Part shown: positions 9,951 through 17,518 of the stretch, piece after piece
Layout: each line of letters begins with the position of its first letter
Numbering within the stretch: position 1 is the first letter of the stretch
NCBI GenBank assembly: GCA_003176045.1
Contig: PSRM01000297.1
Location: 1 to 55,726, forward strand
Length of the DNA stretch: 55,726 nt
Direction of reading: 5' to 3'
DNA from: Verrucomicrobiota bacterium
GTDB taxonomy: Bacteria; Verrucomicrobiota; Verrucomicrobiia; Limisphaerales; UBA8199
The notes under the pieces: model-generated
What the model was told of the DNA's origin: nothing
Database searches by the model: none
What the model saw: only the letters and a program-made list of their open reading frames with translations
Program-made: the position numbers and the translations under genes

Positions 9951-10496
9951 CTAGGCCCCAATCTGGACTGTCGTTTCTTCAGCCAACCGCTGCTGATCCT
10001 GCGGCGTGAGAATCTTGCCGGTAACGGTGGTGGTGGCCTGCACCACCAGATGACCCAGCTCGCGCTTGAGACTTGTGAACATGCGCGCGTGCTCCTGGTT
10101 GGCGGCTTCACGGGCCTTGGTGATGATTTGTTCGGCCGCCGCGATGGCTTTTTGAGTCTCCTGTTTCTGCACGCGCGCGGCGGCGGCGCGGGCGTCCTCG
10201 ATCAACTTGGCCGCCTCAGCGCCTGCTTGCGCCAGCATTTCCTGGCGTTGAGCTTCGGTGCGCGCCAATTCAGTTTTGATTTTTTCGGCATTGGCCAGGC
10301 CCTCGGAAATCTTTTGGCGCCGTTCTTCGAGAACACCAAGGACACGCTTATACGCAAATTTGTAGAGCAACGCGCAGACCAGACAGAAACTGATGATCTG
10401 GGCGCCCAGATGAATCCAATCCACGCCGAAAGTGCGGGCGATTTGTTCAACCGCATTCCCCTCGGCCGCGTCGGCTAAAATGACGAGTGCGTTCAT
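9951..10496 (-). CDS. atpF: F-type ATP synthase b subunit
   Basis: A 181-residue b subunit, forming the membrane-anchored peripheral stalk. One transmembrane helix lies at about residues 30-50 (LGAQIISFCLVCALLYKFAY). It is followed by a long charged coiled coil (EERRQKISEGLANAEKIKTE onwards) rich in Ala, Glu and Lys. The C-terminal part (LKRELGHLVVQATTTVTGKI) matches the delta-binding end. It precedes atpH by 2 bp and follows atpE after a 244-bp spacer. Confidence 0.95.
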   Translation of the reverse strand: MNALVILADAAEGNAVEQIARTFGVDWIHLGAQIISFCLVCALLYKFAYKRVLGVLEERRQKISEGLANAEKIKTELARTEAQRQEMLAQAGAEAAKLIEDARAAAARVQKQETQKAIAAAEQIITKAREAANQEHARMFTSLKRELGHLVVQATTTVTGKILTPQDQQRLAEETTVQIGA

Positions 10497-10558
10497 AATT
10501 TCAAATTCAGATCACGCCGATCGGACGCAAGGGCAGCGCCACCGACCGAGCCTGTAGC

Positions 10559-10599
10559 GCAGATTTCCAATCTGCTGGATCGCAGGTTTCCAACTTGCG
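10559..10599. repeat. Two adjacent palindromes in the atpE-atpF spacer
   Basis: At 10559-10575 there is GCAGATT-TCC-AATCTGC (a 7-bp stem). At 10581-10599 there is CGCAGGTT-TCC-AACTTGCG (an 8-bp stem with one G-T pair). Both have the same TCC loop, and the stems differ, so this is a second palindrome family with a conserved loop and covarying arms. They lie about 60-100 bp upstream of atpF in the operon message. Confidence 0.75.
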
Positions 10600-10700
10600 A
10601 CCGCTCAATGATTTACGACCAGCCGGATTCTTGAGATTGCCCATTGCTGCGGCCTTGCGCGTGTTTTTCAATATATTTTTACGACTTTGTCCACGGCCCC

Positions 10701-10728
10701 GGCGCAGAGGCTGTACGGCCTCTGCGCC
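10701..10728. repeat. Strong hairpin just downstream of atpE
   Basis: A perfect 11-bp inverted repeat (GGCGCAGAGGC, 6-nt loop TGTACG, GCCTCTGCGCC) begins 12 nt after the atpE stop codon in the direction of transcription. There is no T-run after it on the operon strand, so an intrinsic terminator is unlikely. A hairpin here could protect the atpE part of the message from 3' exonucleases, which would fit the high copy number of subunit c. That role is inference. Confidence 0.8.
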
Positions 10729-10740
10729 CGTCAGACCTTA

Positions 10741-10959
10741 CTATTTGCCGGCCAGGAACAGGGCGTAGAACACGATGGCTTCAGCGAACGCAATGGCCAG
10801 GATGGACTGCACCAGGATTTTGGTTGCAGCGCCGGGATTGCGTCCCACCGCTTCCGAGGCCTTCATGCCGATCAATCCGACGCCGAGGGCCGCGCCCAGG
10901 GCTGCCAGACCGACATGCATGTTTCCGCCCAATTCCGCCAGTAGGGGCATGTGCGACAT
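10741..10959 (-). CDS. atpE: F-type ATP synthase c subunit
   Basis: A 72-residue c subunit, which forms the proton-carrying membrane ring. The first helix is Gly/Ala-rich (LAALGAALGVGLIGMKASEA). The polar loop is RNPGAA. The second helix carries the ion-binding carboxylate E60 (AIAFAEAIVFYALF). E60 is followed by Ala, not the Ser/Thr typical of sodium-type rings, and helix 1 lacks the matching Gln, so proton coupling is expected. The start at 10959 has a GAAAGG ribosome binding site about 8 nt upstream. Longer reading frames run only into repeat DNA. It is flanked by strong palindromes on both sides. Confidence 0.96.
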   Translation of the reverse strand: MSHMPLLAELGGNMHVGLAALGAALGVGLIGMKASEAVGRNPGAATKILVQSILAIAFAEAIVFYALFLAGK

Positions 10960-11054
10960 AGGTTTGCCTTTCTTTTGCTTTCTCACCGGCCCCCGCGATC
11001 GAACACGGTCAGACCGGCGAAATCTTTTCATCGTAGCCGGTGACTGGCGGTGAC

Positions 11055-11140
11055 TTTGGAGTGCGGCGACAAGTCGCCGCTTTCACACTGCGCGACATGT
11101 CGCGCAGTTCCAAAGCGCGGACATGTCCGCGCACTCCAAA
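11055..11140. repeat. Triple palindrome element between atpB and atpE
   Basis: Three hairpins lie in a row. The first (11055-11084) contains GCGGCGACAAGTCGCCGC. The second (11088-11107) is CTGCGCGACATGTCGCGCAG. The third (11111-11140) contains GCGCGGACATGTCCGCGC. The outer two have inverted flanks, TTTGGAGTGCG before the first and CGCACTCCAAA after the third, so together they form an inverted pair like copies A-C, but with different flanks and a third palindrome in the middle. The element lies in the 209-bp atpB-atpE spacer and should fold in the operon message just upstream of atpE. Confidence 0.85.
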
Positions 11141-11168
11141 TCCGGCCTTCGGCTAAAAAACGCATAAA

Positions 11169-12167
11169 TCAAGCATGCGCCGCTCCTGGTTCGGCCTCTT
11201 CGTGCTGGCAAATCAGCATCGTGAAAACTGCGGTCAACAACATGAAAACCAGGGCCTGGACCAGGCCCACCAACAATTCCAGGAAATAAAACGGGATGGG
11301 CAGCAGCCAGCCGAGACCCGGCACCAGGTGCTGCATGGTCTCAAGCATGTTCTCCCCGGCAAAAATGTTGCCGTACAAACGGAAGCTGAGTGAAACGGGC
11401 CGGAACAGGATCGAGATGATCTCGAGGCAGCCGACTGCGAAAAACACAAAAATAAGGAGGATTTTCAGCAGACCCGTGCTGTCGCCCTTCGGTGCGAACA
11501 TTTCCTTAAAGAATCCTACCACCCCGATTTCGCGCAGCGCCCACACGAGCCAACACGCGAAAAAAACCAAGGCCATCGCCAGCGTGAGGTTGAGGTCGGC
11601 GTTGGCGCCGCGAAACAGCGGCTGGTCAATGGTGAAACCGTGCCCTTCTGTGCGATAGCCCCAGCCCACCGTGCCCACTCCCGGGATCAGGCCGATCCAA
11701 TTAGCGAACAAAATGAAGATGAAAACGCTGGCGAAAAACCAGTATGTGCGTTTAACCAGGTGCGAGCCGATAACACCTTCGAGAAAGCCGTAGAGGCTCT
11801 CGACCAGCCACTCCCAGAAATTCTGGGCACCGTCGGGAACCTCCTTCATACGCCGGGTGGCGGACTGGGCCAACACTATGAGACCCAGAGCCGCCACCCA
11901 GCTCACGACCATCGAGTTGGTGATAGGGAACCCGAATGGGCGTGCAATCTCGACCGCACTTTGAGGCAGGCCGTGCTCCTTGCCCTCGTGCTTTCCAGCG
12001 GCCTCGCCACCCGCCGACGGCGTATGCTGGCTCGATTCAGCGGTTGATGCCTGACCTGAGCCGTCCGCTTGTGATCGTGCGCCTGACGAAAGGGAAAAAC
12101 ACAGAACCAACGCCATCACAGCGAAGGCCGGAAACAAGATCCTCACGGGTTTGTGAGAGACGACCAC
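11169..12167 (-). CDS. atpB: F-type ATP synthase a subunit
   Basis: The membrane a subunit, which forms the proton half-channels against the c ring. The essential arginine is R263 in the fourth-to-fifth helix region (SLSFRLYGNIFAGENML), and the last helices (FYFLELLVGLVQALVFMLLT) are typical. The N-terminus is extended: a signal-peptide-like segment (HKPVRILFPAFAVMALVLC) followed by about 35 hydrophilic residues before the first core helix. This is an arrangement I associate with some diderm phyla. The start is uncertain. The GTG at 12167 keeps the whole signal-like segment, and an ATG lies at 12116. The frame is open up to 12461, but only through the palindromic repeat pair, so that longer form is unlikely. 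It is the first gene of the operon. No atpI-like gene precedes it. Confidence 0.9.
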   Translation of the reverse strand: MVVSHKPVRILFPAFAVMALVLCFSLSSGARSQADGSGQASTAESSQHTPSAGGEAAGKHEGKEHGLPQSAVEIARPFGFPITNSMVVSWVAALGLIVLAQSATRRMKEVPDGAQNFWEWLVESLYGFLEGVIGSHLVKRTYWFFASVFIFILFANWIGLIPGVGTVGWGYRTEGHGFTIDQPLFRGANADLNLTLAMALVFFACWLVWALREIGVVGFFKEMFAPKGDSTGLLKILLIFVFFAVGCLEIISILFRPVSLSFRLYGNIFAGENMLETMQHLVPGLGWLLPIPFYFLELLVGLVQALVFMLLTAVFTMLICQHEEAEPGAAHA

Positions 12168-12210
12168 GCGTCGCGTAAATGCACAAGCCGTGCCATGGGC
12201 TGTTGACGTG

Positions 12211-12314
12211 GGAGCGCGGCCTTTAGGCCGCTTCGTCTGAGGAGCGTGGTGTGAGCCGGATTTACCGAACCCGTTCCTCCAAAGAACGGTGAAGCGGCAT
12301 AAATGCCGCGCTCC
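12211..12314. repeat. REPIN-like inverted palindrome pair, copy C
   Basis: The left unit (12211-12234) has stem GCGGCCT-TT-AGGCCGC with flanks GGAGC and CTTC. The right unit (12291-12314) has GCGGCAT-AA-ATGCCGC with flanks TGAA and GCTCC. The 56-bp spacer differs from copies A and B. The element lies about 45 bp upstream of the chosen atpB start, in the leader or promoter region of the atp operon. The rest of 12168-12623 (the gap between atpB and the permease gene) holds the long-range inverted repeat at 12523-12598 and no gene. I could not identify a clear promoter for either direction. Confidence 0.87.
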
Positions 12315-12522
12315 TGAGCCAACATGCGCCCGCCGCGTGCAAGCAGTTCGGTTCCGAAGCGCTGGGTCGAGGATCGAGGAAAACCAGACCCAAACGGCCC
12401 CGCTGCCGAAAGTCCAAACCCCGCCCCTAGGTCGGTATTCCGTCCTCATCGAAATTCGCAACGATGCGGGCGAATTCCTCAGACACCGGTCAACGAGAGT
12501 GGATCGGCTTGGGCATTCCGGG

Positions 12523-12598
12523 GTCGGGCACGCTTGAGTTGGCTAGCTCCGGCCGGCAGGCTATTTGAGTCGCAGCAGGCGTGGCGGGCGTGCCCGAC
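12523..12598. repeat. Inverted repeat in the leader of the SulP permease gene
   Basis: Perfect 11-bp arms, GTCGGGCACGC (12523-12533) and GCGTGCCCGAC (12588-12598), enclose a 54-bp loop that itself contains CCGGCCGG. The right arm ends 7 bp before the AAGGAG ribosome binding site at 12606-12611. If transcribed, the structure would sit directly in front of the permease start and could affect its translation. It could also be an operator or simply a degenerate repeat element. Confidence 0.6.
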
Positions 12599-12623
12599 GG
12601 TTGGCAAGGAGAATGCGCTGTAA

Positions 12624-14414
12624 GTGCGACAAACCCCAATGAAAACGCACGACGACAATGCCGAGATCACGCGCGGCCGCCGCCCATGGAGGCTGCCGGT
12701 GCTGCAAGGCATCCTGCCGCTGGACAAGACCCGCATTGCGCCCGACATCGTGGCTGGGGTCACCCTGGCAGCCCTGGGCATTCCTGAGGTGATGGGCTAC
12801 ACGAAGATCATTGGCACACCCGTGATCACGGGCCTTTACACAATGCTTTTGCCCTTGGTCGTATTCGCGGTGTTCGGTTCCTCGCGGCACCTGGTGGTCG
12901 GAGCGGACTCGGCGACGGCGGCCATTGTCGCAGCGGCGCTGGTTTCGCTGGCGATTCCATCGGGCCAGAACTACCTGGCGATGACCGGCCTGATCGCTCT
13001 GCTGTCGGGAGGGATGCTGCTGCTGGCGCGGGTCTTTCGGCTGGCATTCCTGGCGGACTTCCTTTCGCGCACGGTTCTGGTTGGGTTCCTTTCCGGAGTA
13101 GGAGTCCAGGTAGCGTGCCATCAATTGCCCGGCTTGCTTGGCCTGGAAGCCGGAGGGCATGGATTTTTTGGCCAGCTTCTGTTCACTTTTCGACACGTGC
13201 CGCAGACACACGCGATGAGTCTGTATATCTCGCTGGGGGTTTTGGCCGTAATCGCGGGCTTCGAACGGTTGGCGCCACGGTTTCCGGGGGCGCTGGTTGC
13301 GGTGGTGGGAGCGATCGTGGCGAGCGCAGTGTTACATTGGGGCGAACAAGGCGTATCCGTGGTGGGCGAAGTGCCCCAGGGCTTGCCGGCGCTGCGTCTG
13401 CCGGAGGTGTCCTGGAGCCAAGTGATGCCTATGCTGTCGGTTTCCTTTTCCTGCGCCATCGTGATCCTGGCGCAGAGTGCGGCGACGTCGTCGGCTTATG
13501 CCTTGCGTTATCGTGACCCGTTCAGCGAGAACGTGGACCTGGTGGGTCTGGCGCTGGCCAACGCCGCCGCAGGGTGCAGCGGAACGTTCGTGGTGAACGG
13601 CAGCCCCACCAAGACCGCCATGGTGGACTCGGCCGGAGGGCGCAGCCAAATTTCGCACTTAACCGCGGCGGCGGTGGCGCTGATCGTCTCTCTGTTTCTG
13701 ACCAAGCCATTGAGCTACCTGCCTCATGCGGTGCTTGCGGCGATCGTTTTTCTGATCGGAGTGAGGCTGGTAGATTATCGGGGACTGAGGGAGATCTTGC
13801 GCAAGAAGCCGCGAGAGTTCGCGCTGGCGATGACAACCGGTGTTGCTGTGCTGGTGGTGGGCGTGGAGCGCGGCATAATTTTGGCAATGGTCCTTTCCCT
13901 GCTTCAGCACGTCCGCCGGGGCTATCGCCCACATAGCGCGATCATTGTTCACGACCCGGTTGAACACTGGCAGATGAACCCCATAACACCGGTCAGGATG
14001 ATCGAACCTGGGATGGTGCTTTATTGGTTTGGGGCCGAACTGTATTACGCGAACATCGGGCATTTCGTGGAAGAAGCCCAGAGGCTGGTAAATGAATCCC
14101 CGGCTCAGGCGCGCTGGCTGGTCGTGGACGCGGGAGCGATTACCGCGATTGACTTTTCGGCCGGGCGAGCGCTGGTTGACCTGCAAGCCGATCTGGCCCG
14201 GAAAGGCGTCGCGCTGGCTTTCGCGCGAGTCAACGACCAACTGCAGGCAGATCTGGATTCGCAGGGGGTGACGCGCGGAATAGGGCCTGACCGGATCTTC
14301 AAATCGCGCAAGCATTGTCTTGCAGCCTATCGGGCCACGATTTCGGCAGGCCAGAACCACTCCCCCGAAGATGCTGATGCGGTTATGTCAGCCGCCGAAG
14401 AGAAGGTAGTGTAG
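12624..14414 (+). CDS. SulP-family anion permease with C-terminal STAS domain
   Basis: A 596-residue inner-membrane transporter of the SulP/SLC26 family (sulfate, bicarbonate or other anions). The signature region near the N-terminus (DIVAGVTLAALGIPEVMGY) is followed by about 10-12 hydrophobic helices, including GADSATAAIVAAALVSLA. A cytoplasmic STAS domain follows at about residues 455-575, with AIDFSAGRALVDL at the usual nucleotide-binding or phosphorylation loop. The GTG at 12624 lies 12 nt after AAGGAG. An ATG at 12639 is an alternative that overlaps the stop of a nine-codon upstream frame. The substrate cannot be read from the sequence. It is divergent from the atp operon. Confidence 0.9.
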   Translation: MRQTPMKTHDDNAEITRGRRPWRLPVLQGILPLDKTRIAPDIVAGVTLAALGIPEVMGYTKIIGTPVITGLYTMLLPLVVFAVFGSSRHLVVGADSATAAIVAAALVSLAIPSGQNYLAMTGLIALLSGGMLLLARVFRLAFLADFLSRTVLVGFLSGVGVQVACHQLPGLLGLEAGGHGFFGQLLFTFRHVPQTHAMSLYISLGVLAVIAGFERLAPRFPGALVAVVGAIVASAVLHWGEQGVSVVGEVPQGLPALRLPEVSWSQVMPMLSVSFSCAIVILAQSAATSSAYALRYRDPFSENVDLVGLALANAAAGCSGTFVVNGSPTKTAMVDSAGGRSQISHLTAAAVALIVSLFLTKPLSYLPHAVLAAIVFLIGVRLVDYRGLREILRKKPREFALAMTTGVAVLVVGVERGIILAMVLSLLQHVRRGYRPHSAIIVHDPVEHWQMNPITPVRMIEPGMVLYWFGAELYYANIGHFVEEAQRLVNESPAQARWLVVDAGAITAIDFSAGRALVDLQADLARKGVALAFARVNDQLQADLDSQGVTRGIGPDRIFKSRKHCLAAYRATISAGQNHSPEDADAVMSAAEEKVV

Positions 14415-14435
14415 CTGGTCACGCTTTTTTGACGA

Positions 14436-15224
14436 ATGGAGATTCGAGGTGCTACTGCAGCGAGGATGAACAGCGCGACAGCAGAGTCAGCGCACGCCTC
14501 AGAGGGGCGGGAGGCGCCGGGCAAAAGGCCGAGCGGACCACAGCCCGCGAGCCATCCGCGCCGCAAGAAGAACTTCCTGCAGCAACACCTTGATCCCGCG
14601 AGCCGGCTGGGTGAGGTGCTCTTCGGACTGATCATGGTGTTGACGGTCACTCTGACCGCGAGCTTGACCGCGAAATCGGGCGCGGCCGGGGTGCGCCAGC
14701 TTTTGGTCGCGGCTGTCGGTTGCAACATCGCGTGGGGGATTATTGACGGGGTGATGTACATCATGAATTGCATGACCGTCCGGAGCGGCAAGGCGCGGCT
14801 GGTCAGAGCGGTTCAGAAGGCACCGGACCGGGCATCAGCCCTGGAGACGATCCGGCTGATGGTCGAGCCAGGGTTTCAATACCTCACCAAGCCGAGGGAC
14901 AAGGAGGCGGTGTACGAAGCCATCCTGGAGGAGGTCGTCCACGCGCACCCACCGCGGACCAAAGTAATCCTCGAGGACCTGCATGGCGCTGTTGCCTGTT
15001 TCCTGCTGGTGGTGCTATCGTGCCTGCCAGCCGCGGTTCCGTTCCTGATTTTCTCCAACCCCACGCTGGCGCTTCGTGTCTCCAATGTTCTGCTGATTGG
15101 GATGCTGTTTTGGGTGGGCCAGAAGTGGGCGTACTATATCCACGGTAACCGCCTGTTAACAGGCGTGGTGATGGTGGCGGTTGGGCTGGCGCTGGTGGGG
15201 TTGGCGGCACTGCTGGGAGGGTAA
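14436..15224 (+). CDS. VIT1/CCC1-like integral membrane protein
   Basis: A 262-residue membrane protein that starts 21 bp after the permease gene and is probably cotranscribed with it. The N-terminus is polar and basic (about 55 residues). It is followed by the segment LDPASRLGEVLFGLIMVLTV and a second helix containing CNIAWGIIDGVMYIM, which resemble the iron/manganese-exporting VIT1/CCC1 family. A cytoplasmic helical region (about residues 115-175) precedes three more hydrophobic segments. The family link is from motif memory and is moderate. The metal-binding residues of plant VIT1 are not evident. An ATG at 14466 is a possible alternative start. Confidence 0.6.
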   Translation: MEIRGATAARMNSATAESAHASEGREAPGKRPSGPQPASHPRRKKNFLQQHLDPASRLGEVLFGLIMVLTVTLTASLTAKSGAAGVRQLLVAAVGCNIAWGIIDGVMYIMNCMTVRSGKARLVRAVQKAPDRASALETIRLMVEPGFQYLTKPRDKEAVYEAILEEVVHAHPPRTKVILEDLHGAVACFLLVVLSCLPAAVPFLIFSNPTLALRVSNVLLIGMLFWVGQKWAYYIHGNRLLTGVVMVAVGLALVGLAALLGG

Positions 15225-15228
15225 GAGT

Positions 15229-15990
15229 TCATTTCTCGATATGCCTGAGCGCGTTGACCATTGGAGCGCTCGGAATCCTGATCATACCTCCGAATGGCTG
15301 GTCCAGCTCAAGGATCAGGAACACGGCGCCGGCAACCGAAAACGCCGAGGTAACCAGGGCGATTCGGGTGGTGGCGTTGGGGGGAGCAACTACGCTGAAG
15401 CCGAAGAAAATGATCACGAGCCAGGCAACCAACGCGATCAACAGAGGGATGGAGATGGAGGAGACCGACTGCACGAGCAGCAGTGTGCGAAGCTGGCCAA
15501 GGTCCATGGTGATTCTCATCGCCTGCGTTTTTAGATCGCGTTGTGCATCATCACGAGGGGCAAGGTGTTGGAGGGCTGTATAGAAGGCATTGCCCACCTC
15601 CTCGAGCGCCGGGTCCGCCTTCGCGCCAGAGCGTTCGTGCCAGGTCCGGCGAATGTAGTCGGCGATGAGGTTTCGAAACCGAGCCCGGGCATCGGCAGTT
15701 TCCGGCCCGTAGAGGCGCAGGGTGCGGTCCAGCAGGGTGGTCTGGGCTGCCAACTGCATCACCTCGCTGCGTTCGGTATCATAGGACCCCTTGGCGGAAC
15801 TTACCAGCAGTCCCAGGAGCAATGCAGTCATCGTGGCTACCAGGCCCATGGCGAGCTTCACGGCATCCGTGGATTCGGCACTCAGGTGGTTCTGCGGCAG
15901 CCTGCGGCGAGCAGCCTGGCCCAATAATACAATCGCTGCCAGGCCCGCAAGCAAAGCGCAGGATGTGAGGAGCGAATTCACAGCTTCCAA
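15229..15990 (-). CDS. DUF4239 (bestrophin-like) membrane protein
   Basis: A 253-residue protein with two N-terminal transmembrane segments (about residues 5-25 and 45-65, including LAMGLVATMTALLLGLLV) and two C-terminal ones (about 185-235). The middle is cytoplasmic and helical, with YDTERSEVMQLAAQTTLLDR typical of DUF4239. The family is distantly related to bestrophin channels, and its function is not established. The start is a TTG at 15990, with a GTG at 15981 as alternative, and neither has a strong ribosome binding site. It converges on the VIT1-like gene with a 4-bp gap. Confidence 0.8.
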   Translation of the reverse strand: MEAVNSLLTSCALLAGLAAIVLLGQAARRRLPQNHLSAESTDAVKLAMGLVATMTALLLGLLVSSAKGSYDTERSEVMQLAAQTTLLDRTLRLYGPETADARARFRNLIADYIRRTWHERSGAKADPALEEVGNAFYTALQHLAPRDDAQRDLKTQAMRITMDLGQLRTLLLVQSVSSISIPLLIALVAWLVIIFFGFSVVAPPNATTRIALVTSAFSVAGAVFLILELDQPFGGMIRIPSAPMVNALRHIEK

Positions 15991-16135
15991 ACCGCAGGGT
16001 GGGACATGGGCGCGCCTTCGTCAACCGAAGACAGCCTTGCCTTGCTAAGAGGTCCGGTATGGAAAGTAAGTTCGAGTGGGCAATTACCCCATAGGAGTTG
16101 CCAGAAGAAAGGTCGAGCTATATAACCATCAGGCC

Positions 16136-16528
16136 ATGGCGCGAATTCTAGTCATAGATGACGACCCCGATATGGCGCAATTGGTCAAGGACATGCTCAA
16201 GTCCACCGGTCACGAGATCATCCTGGCCGGGAACGGCGCCGAGGGGGTTCGGCAATCGCGCGAGGCTCATCCGGATCTGGTAATCACCGATATTTACATG
16301 CCCAGGGAGGACGGACTGGAAACGATCCTCGAATTGCGCCGAAAGTTTCCCAGGCTCGCAATCATGGCGATGTCTGGGCGAGACCATGCCGAGGTGATGC
16401 TTTCGGTTGCGAAAAAGCTGGGTGCTATGGCCATCCTCCAAAAGCCATTTGAAACGGAGCGGTTAATTGAGCTTGTTTGCAAAGCGCGCGGGAATAGCTC
16501 TGTTATTGCCCAGGACGCCAGCGGTTAA
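16136..16528 (+). CDS. Single-domain response regulator (receiver protein)
   Basis: A 130-residue CheY-like receiver with no output domain. The acidic pocket is D8-D10, the phosphoacceptor is D52 (VITDIYMP), the switch residue is S80 (AMSGRD) and the conserved lysine is K103 (LQKPFE). Such proteins act by binding partner proteins when phosphorylated by a histidine kinase. No kinase gene is present nearby. The ATG at 16136 was chosen because MARILVIDDD is the standard beginning. A GTG 60 bp upstream is in frame but would add an unlikely N-terminus. The gene is isolated and convergent with the six-gene cluster. Confidence 0.92.
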   Translation: MARILVIDDDPDMAQLVKDMLKSTGHEIILAGNGAEGVRQSREAHPDLVITDIYMPREDGLETILELRRKFPRLAIMAMSGRDHAEVMLSVAKKLGAMAILQKPFETERLIELVCKARGNSSVIAQDASG

Positions 16529-16642
16529 TGGCGGTACGACTTCGGGGTGTCAGGTTCGGTCAGGGCCGGCCAGCGACCAGGGAGTCAGCTCCAGGAATTT
16601 GATGCGCGTGAACTCAATTCCGGGGCAGCCTGGTTCTCCAAG

Positions 16643-17512
16643 TCATGTATTAACGCCTGGAACGGGAACGGCGGGTTTTTTGCGGTCGGCTGCCAGCATG
16701 CGGGAGAGGGGCATGAGGATCAGAAGGCCGACAATGGCGACGACGACTACCATGACAACGACTTTGGGGTCTTTGAAGCTTTGGCTGCCGACGACGAGGG
16801 CGGCGGCGATGTTGCGTTGAGCAGTGGCCTGGCCGAGGACGATGCGGGTGTCGGCGGCCGGTCCGCCCAGCAGCCAACCAACGCCACCGGCCACAGCGAT
16901 GAACAGAAGGCCAGCCAGTATGCCGCGCGTGCCAAATACGCCCAGGACGCTCTTAAAATTGACAACCGTCAGGAGGGCGATGACCAAGATCAGACTCAGA
17001 TTCGAGATGCGGTCGAGCGGTGGCTTGAGGCGCGCGGCCGCGACCGGAAATTTGGCTTTCACGGCCAAAGCGCCCGCCAGCGGGAGCAACATCAGCAAAA
17101 CGAGAGAGCGGGCGATCTTGCCCGAGTTGACCGAGACCCCTGGCAGCAATAGGGGCAGCACCAGCGGCAAATAACCGACGGTGATGACCATCAGCAACAC
17201 CATCAATCCAACGGAGAAGGCGAGGTTTCCTTTGGCGATTTGGGCCAGTTTCGGGAGGAAGGGCGCGCCGGCGGCAGTTCCGAGCACCAACAATCCCAGG
17301 CCTAATGGTTCGTCCAGGGCCAGGAGCTTCGCCAGACCCATCGCCACTACGGGCATCACGACAAAATTCGCGACGAGGGACAATCCGACGAGCCGAACAC
17401 TGCGCAAGGGGGCGATGATTTGGGCGACAGTGAGACCCAGACCCATGGCGAGCATGCTCGACAGCACGAACGTGAGCATGACGATGGGAACAGCTTTGGC
17501 GAGGATTTCCAT
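16643..17512 (-). CDS. Bile acid:sodium symporter (SBF) family transporter
   Basis: A 289-residue inner-membrane protein with about nine hydrophobic helices. Family marks are the early AMGLGLTVAQIIAPLRSV, the crossover region GTAAGAPFLPKLAQIAKGN and the late motif GQATAQRNIAAALVV. SBF proteins move organic anions (bile acids in animals; pantoate, pyruvate or other acids in bacteria and plastids), usually with sodium. The substrate here is unknown. It starts 6 bp after the porin gene and is the last gene of the six-gene cluster. Confidence 0.88.
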   Translation of the reverse strand: MEILAKAVPIVMLTFVLSSMLAMGLGLTVAQIIAPLRSVRLVGLSLVANFVVMPVVAMGLAKLLALDEPLGLGLLVLGTAAGAPFLPKLAQIAKGNLAFSVGLMVLLMVITVGYLPLVLPLLLPGVSVNSGKIARSLVLLMLLPLAGALAVKAKFPVAAARLKPPLDRISNLSLILVIALLTVVNFKSVLGVFGTRGILAGLLFIAVAGGVGWLLGGPAADTRIVLGQATAQRNIAAALVVGSQSFKDPKVVVMVVVVAIVGLLILMPLSRMLAADRKKPAVPVPGVNT

Positions 17513-17518
17513 GGGTAT

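Noticed and set aside
10701..10728. Intrinsic terminator after atpE
   Set aside because: The stem is strong, but there is no T-run on the operon strand and the essential downstream atp genes must be transcribed.
12168..12461. Longer N-terminus of the ATP synthase a subunit, up to 12461
   Set aside because: The extra 98 codons are made of the REPIN-like pair and flanking non-coding DNA. A signal-like segment begins only at 12167.
12479..13211. atpI or other atp genes upstream of atpB on the minus strand
   Set aside because: The minus-strand frames there are antisense to the SulP permease gene and encode no membrane helices of the AtpI type.
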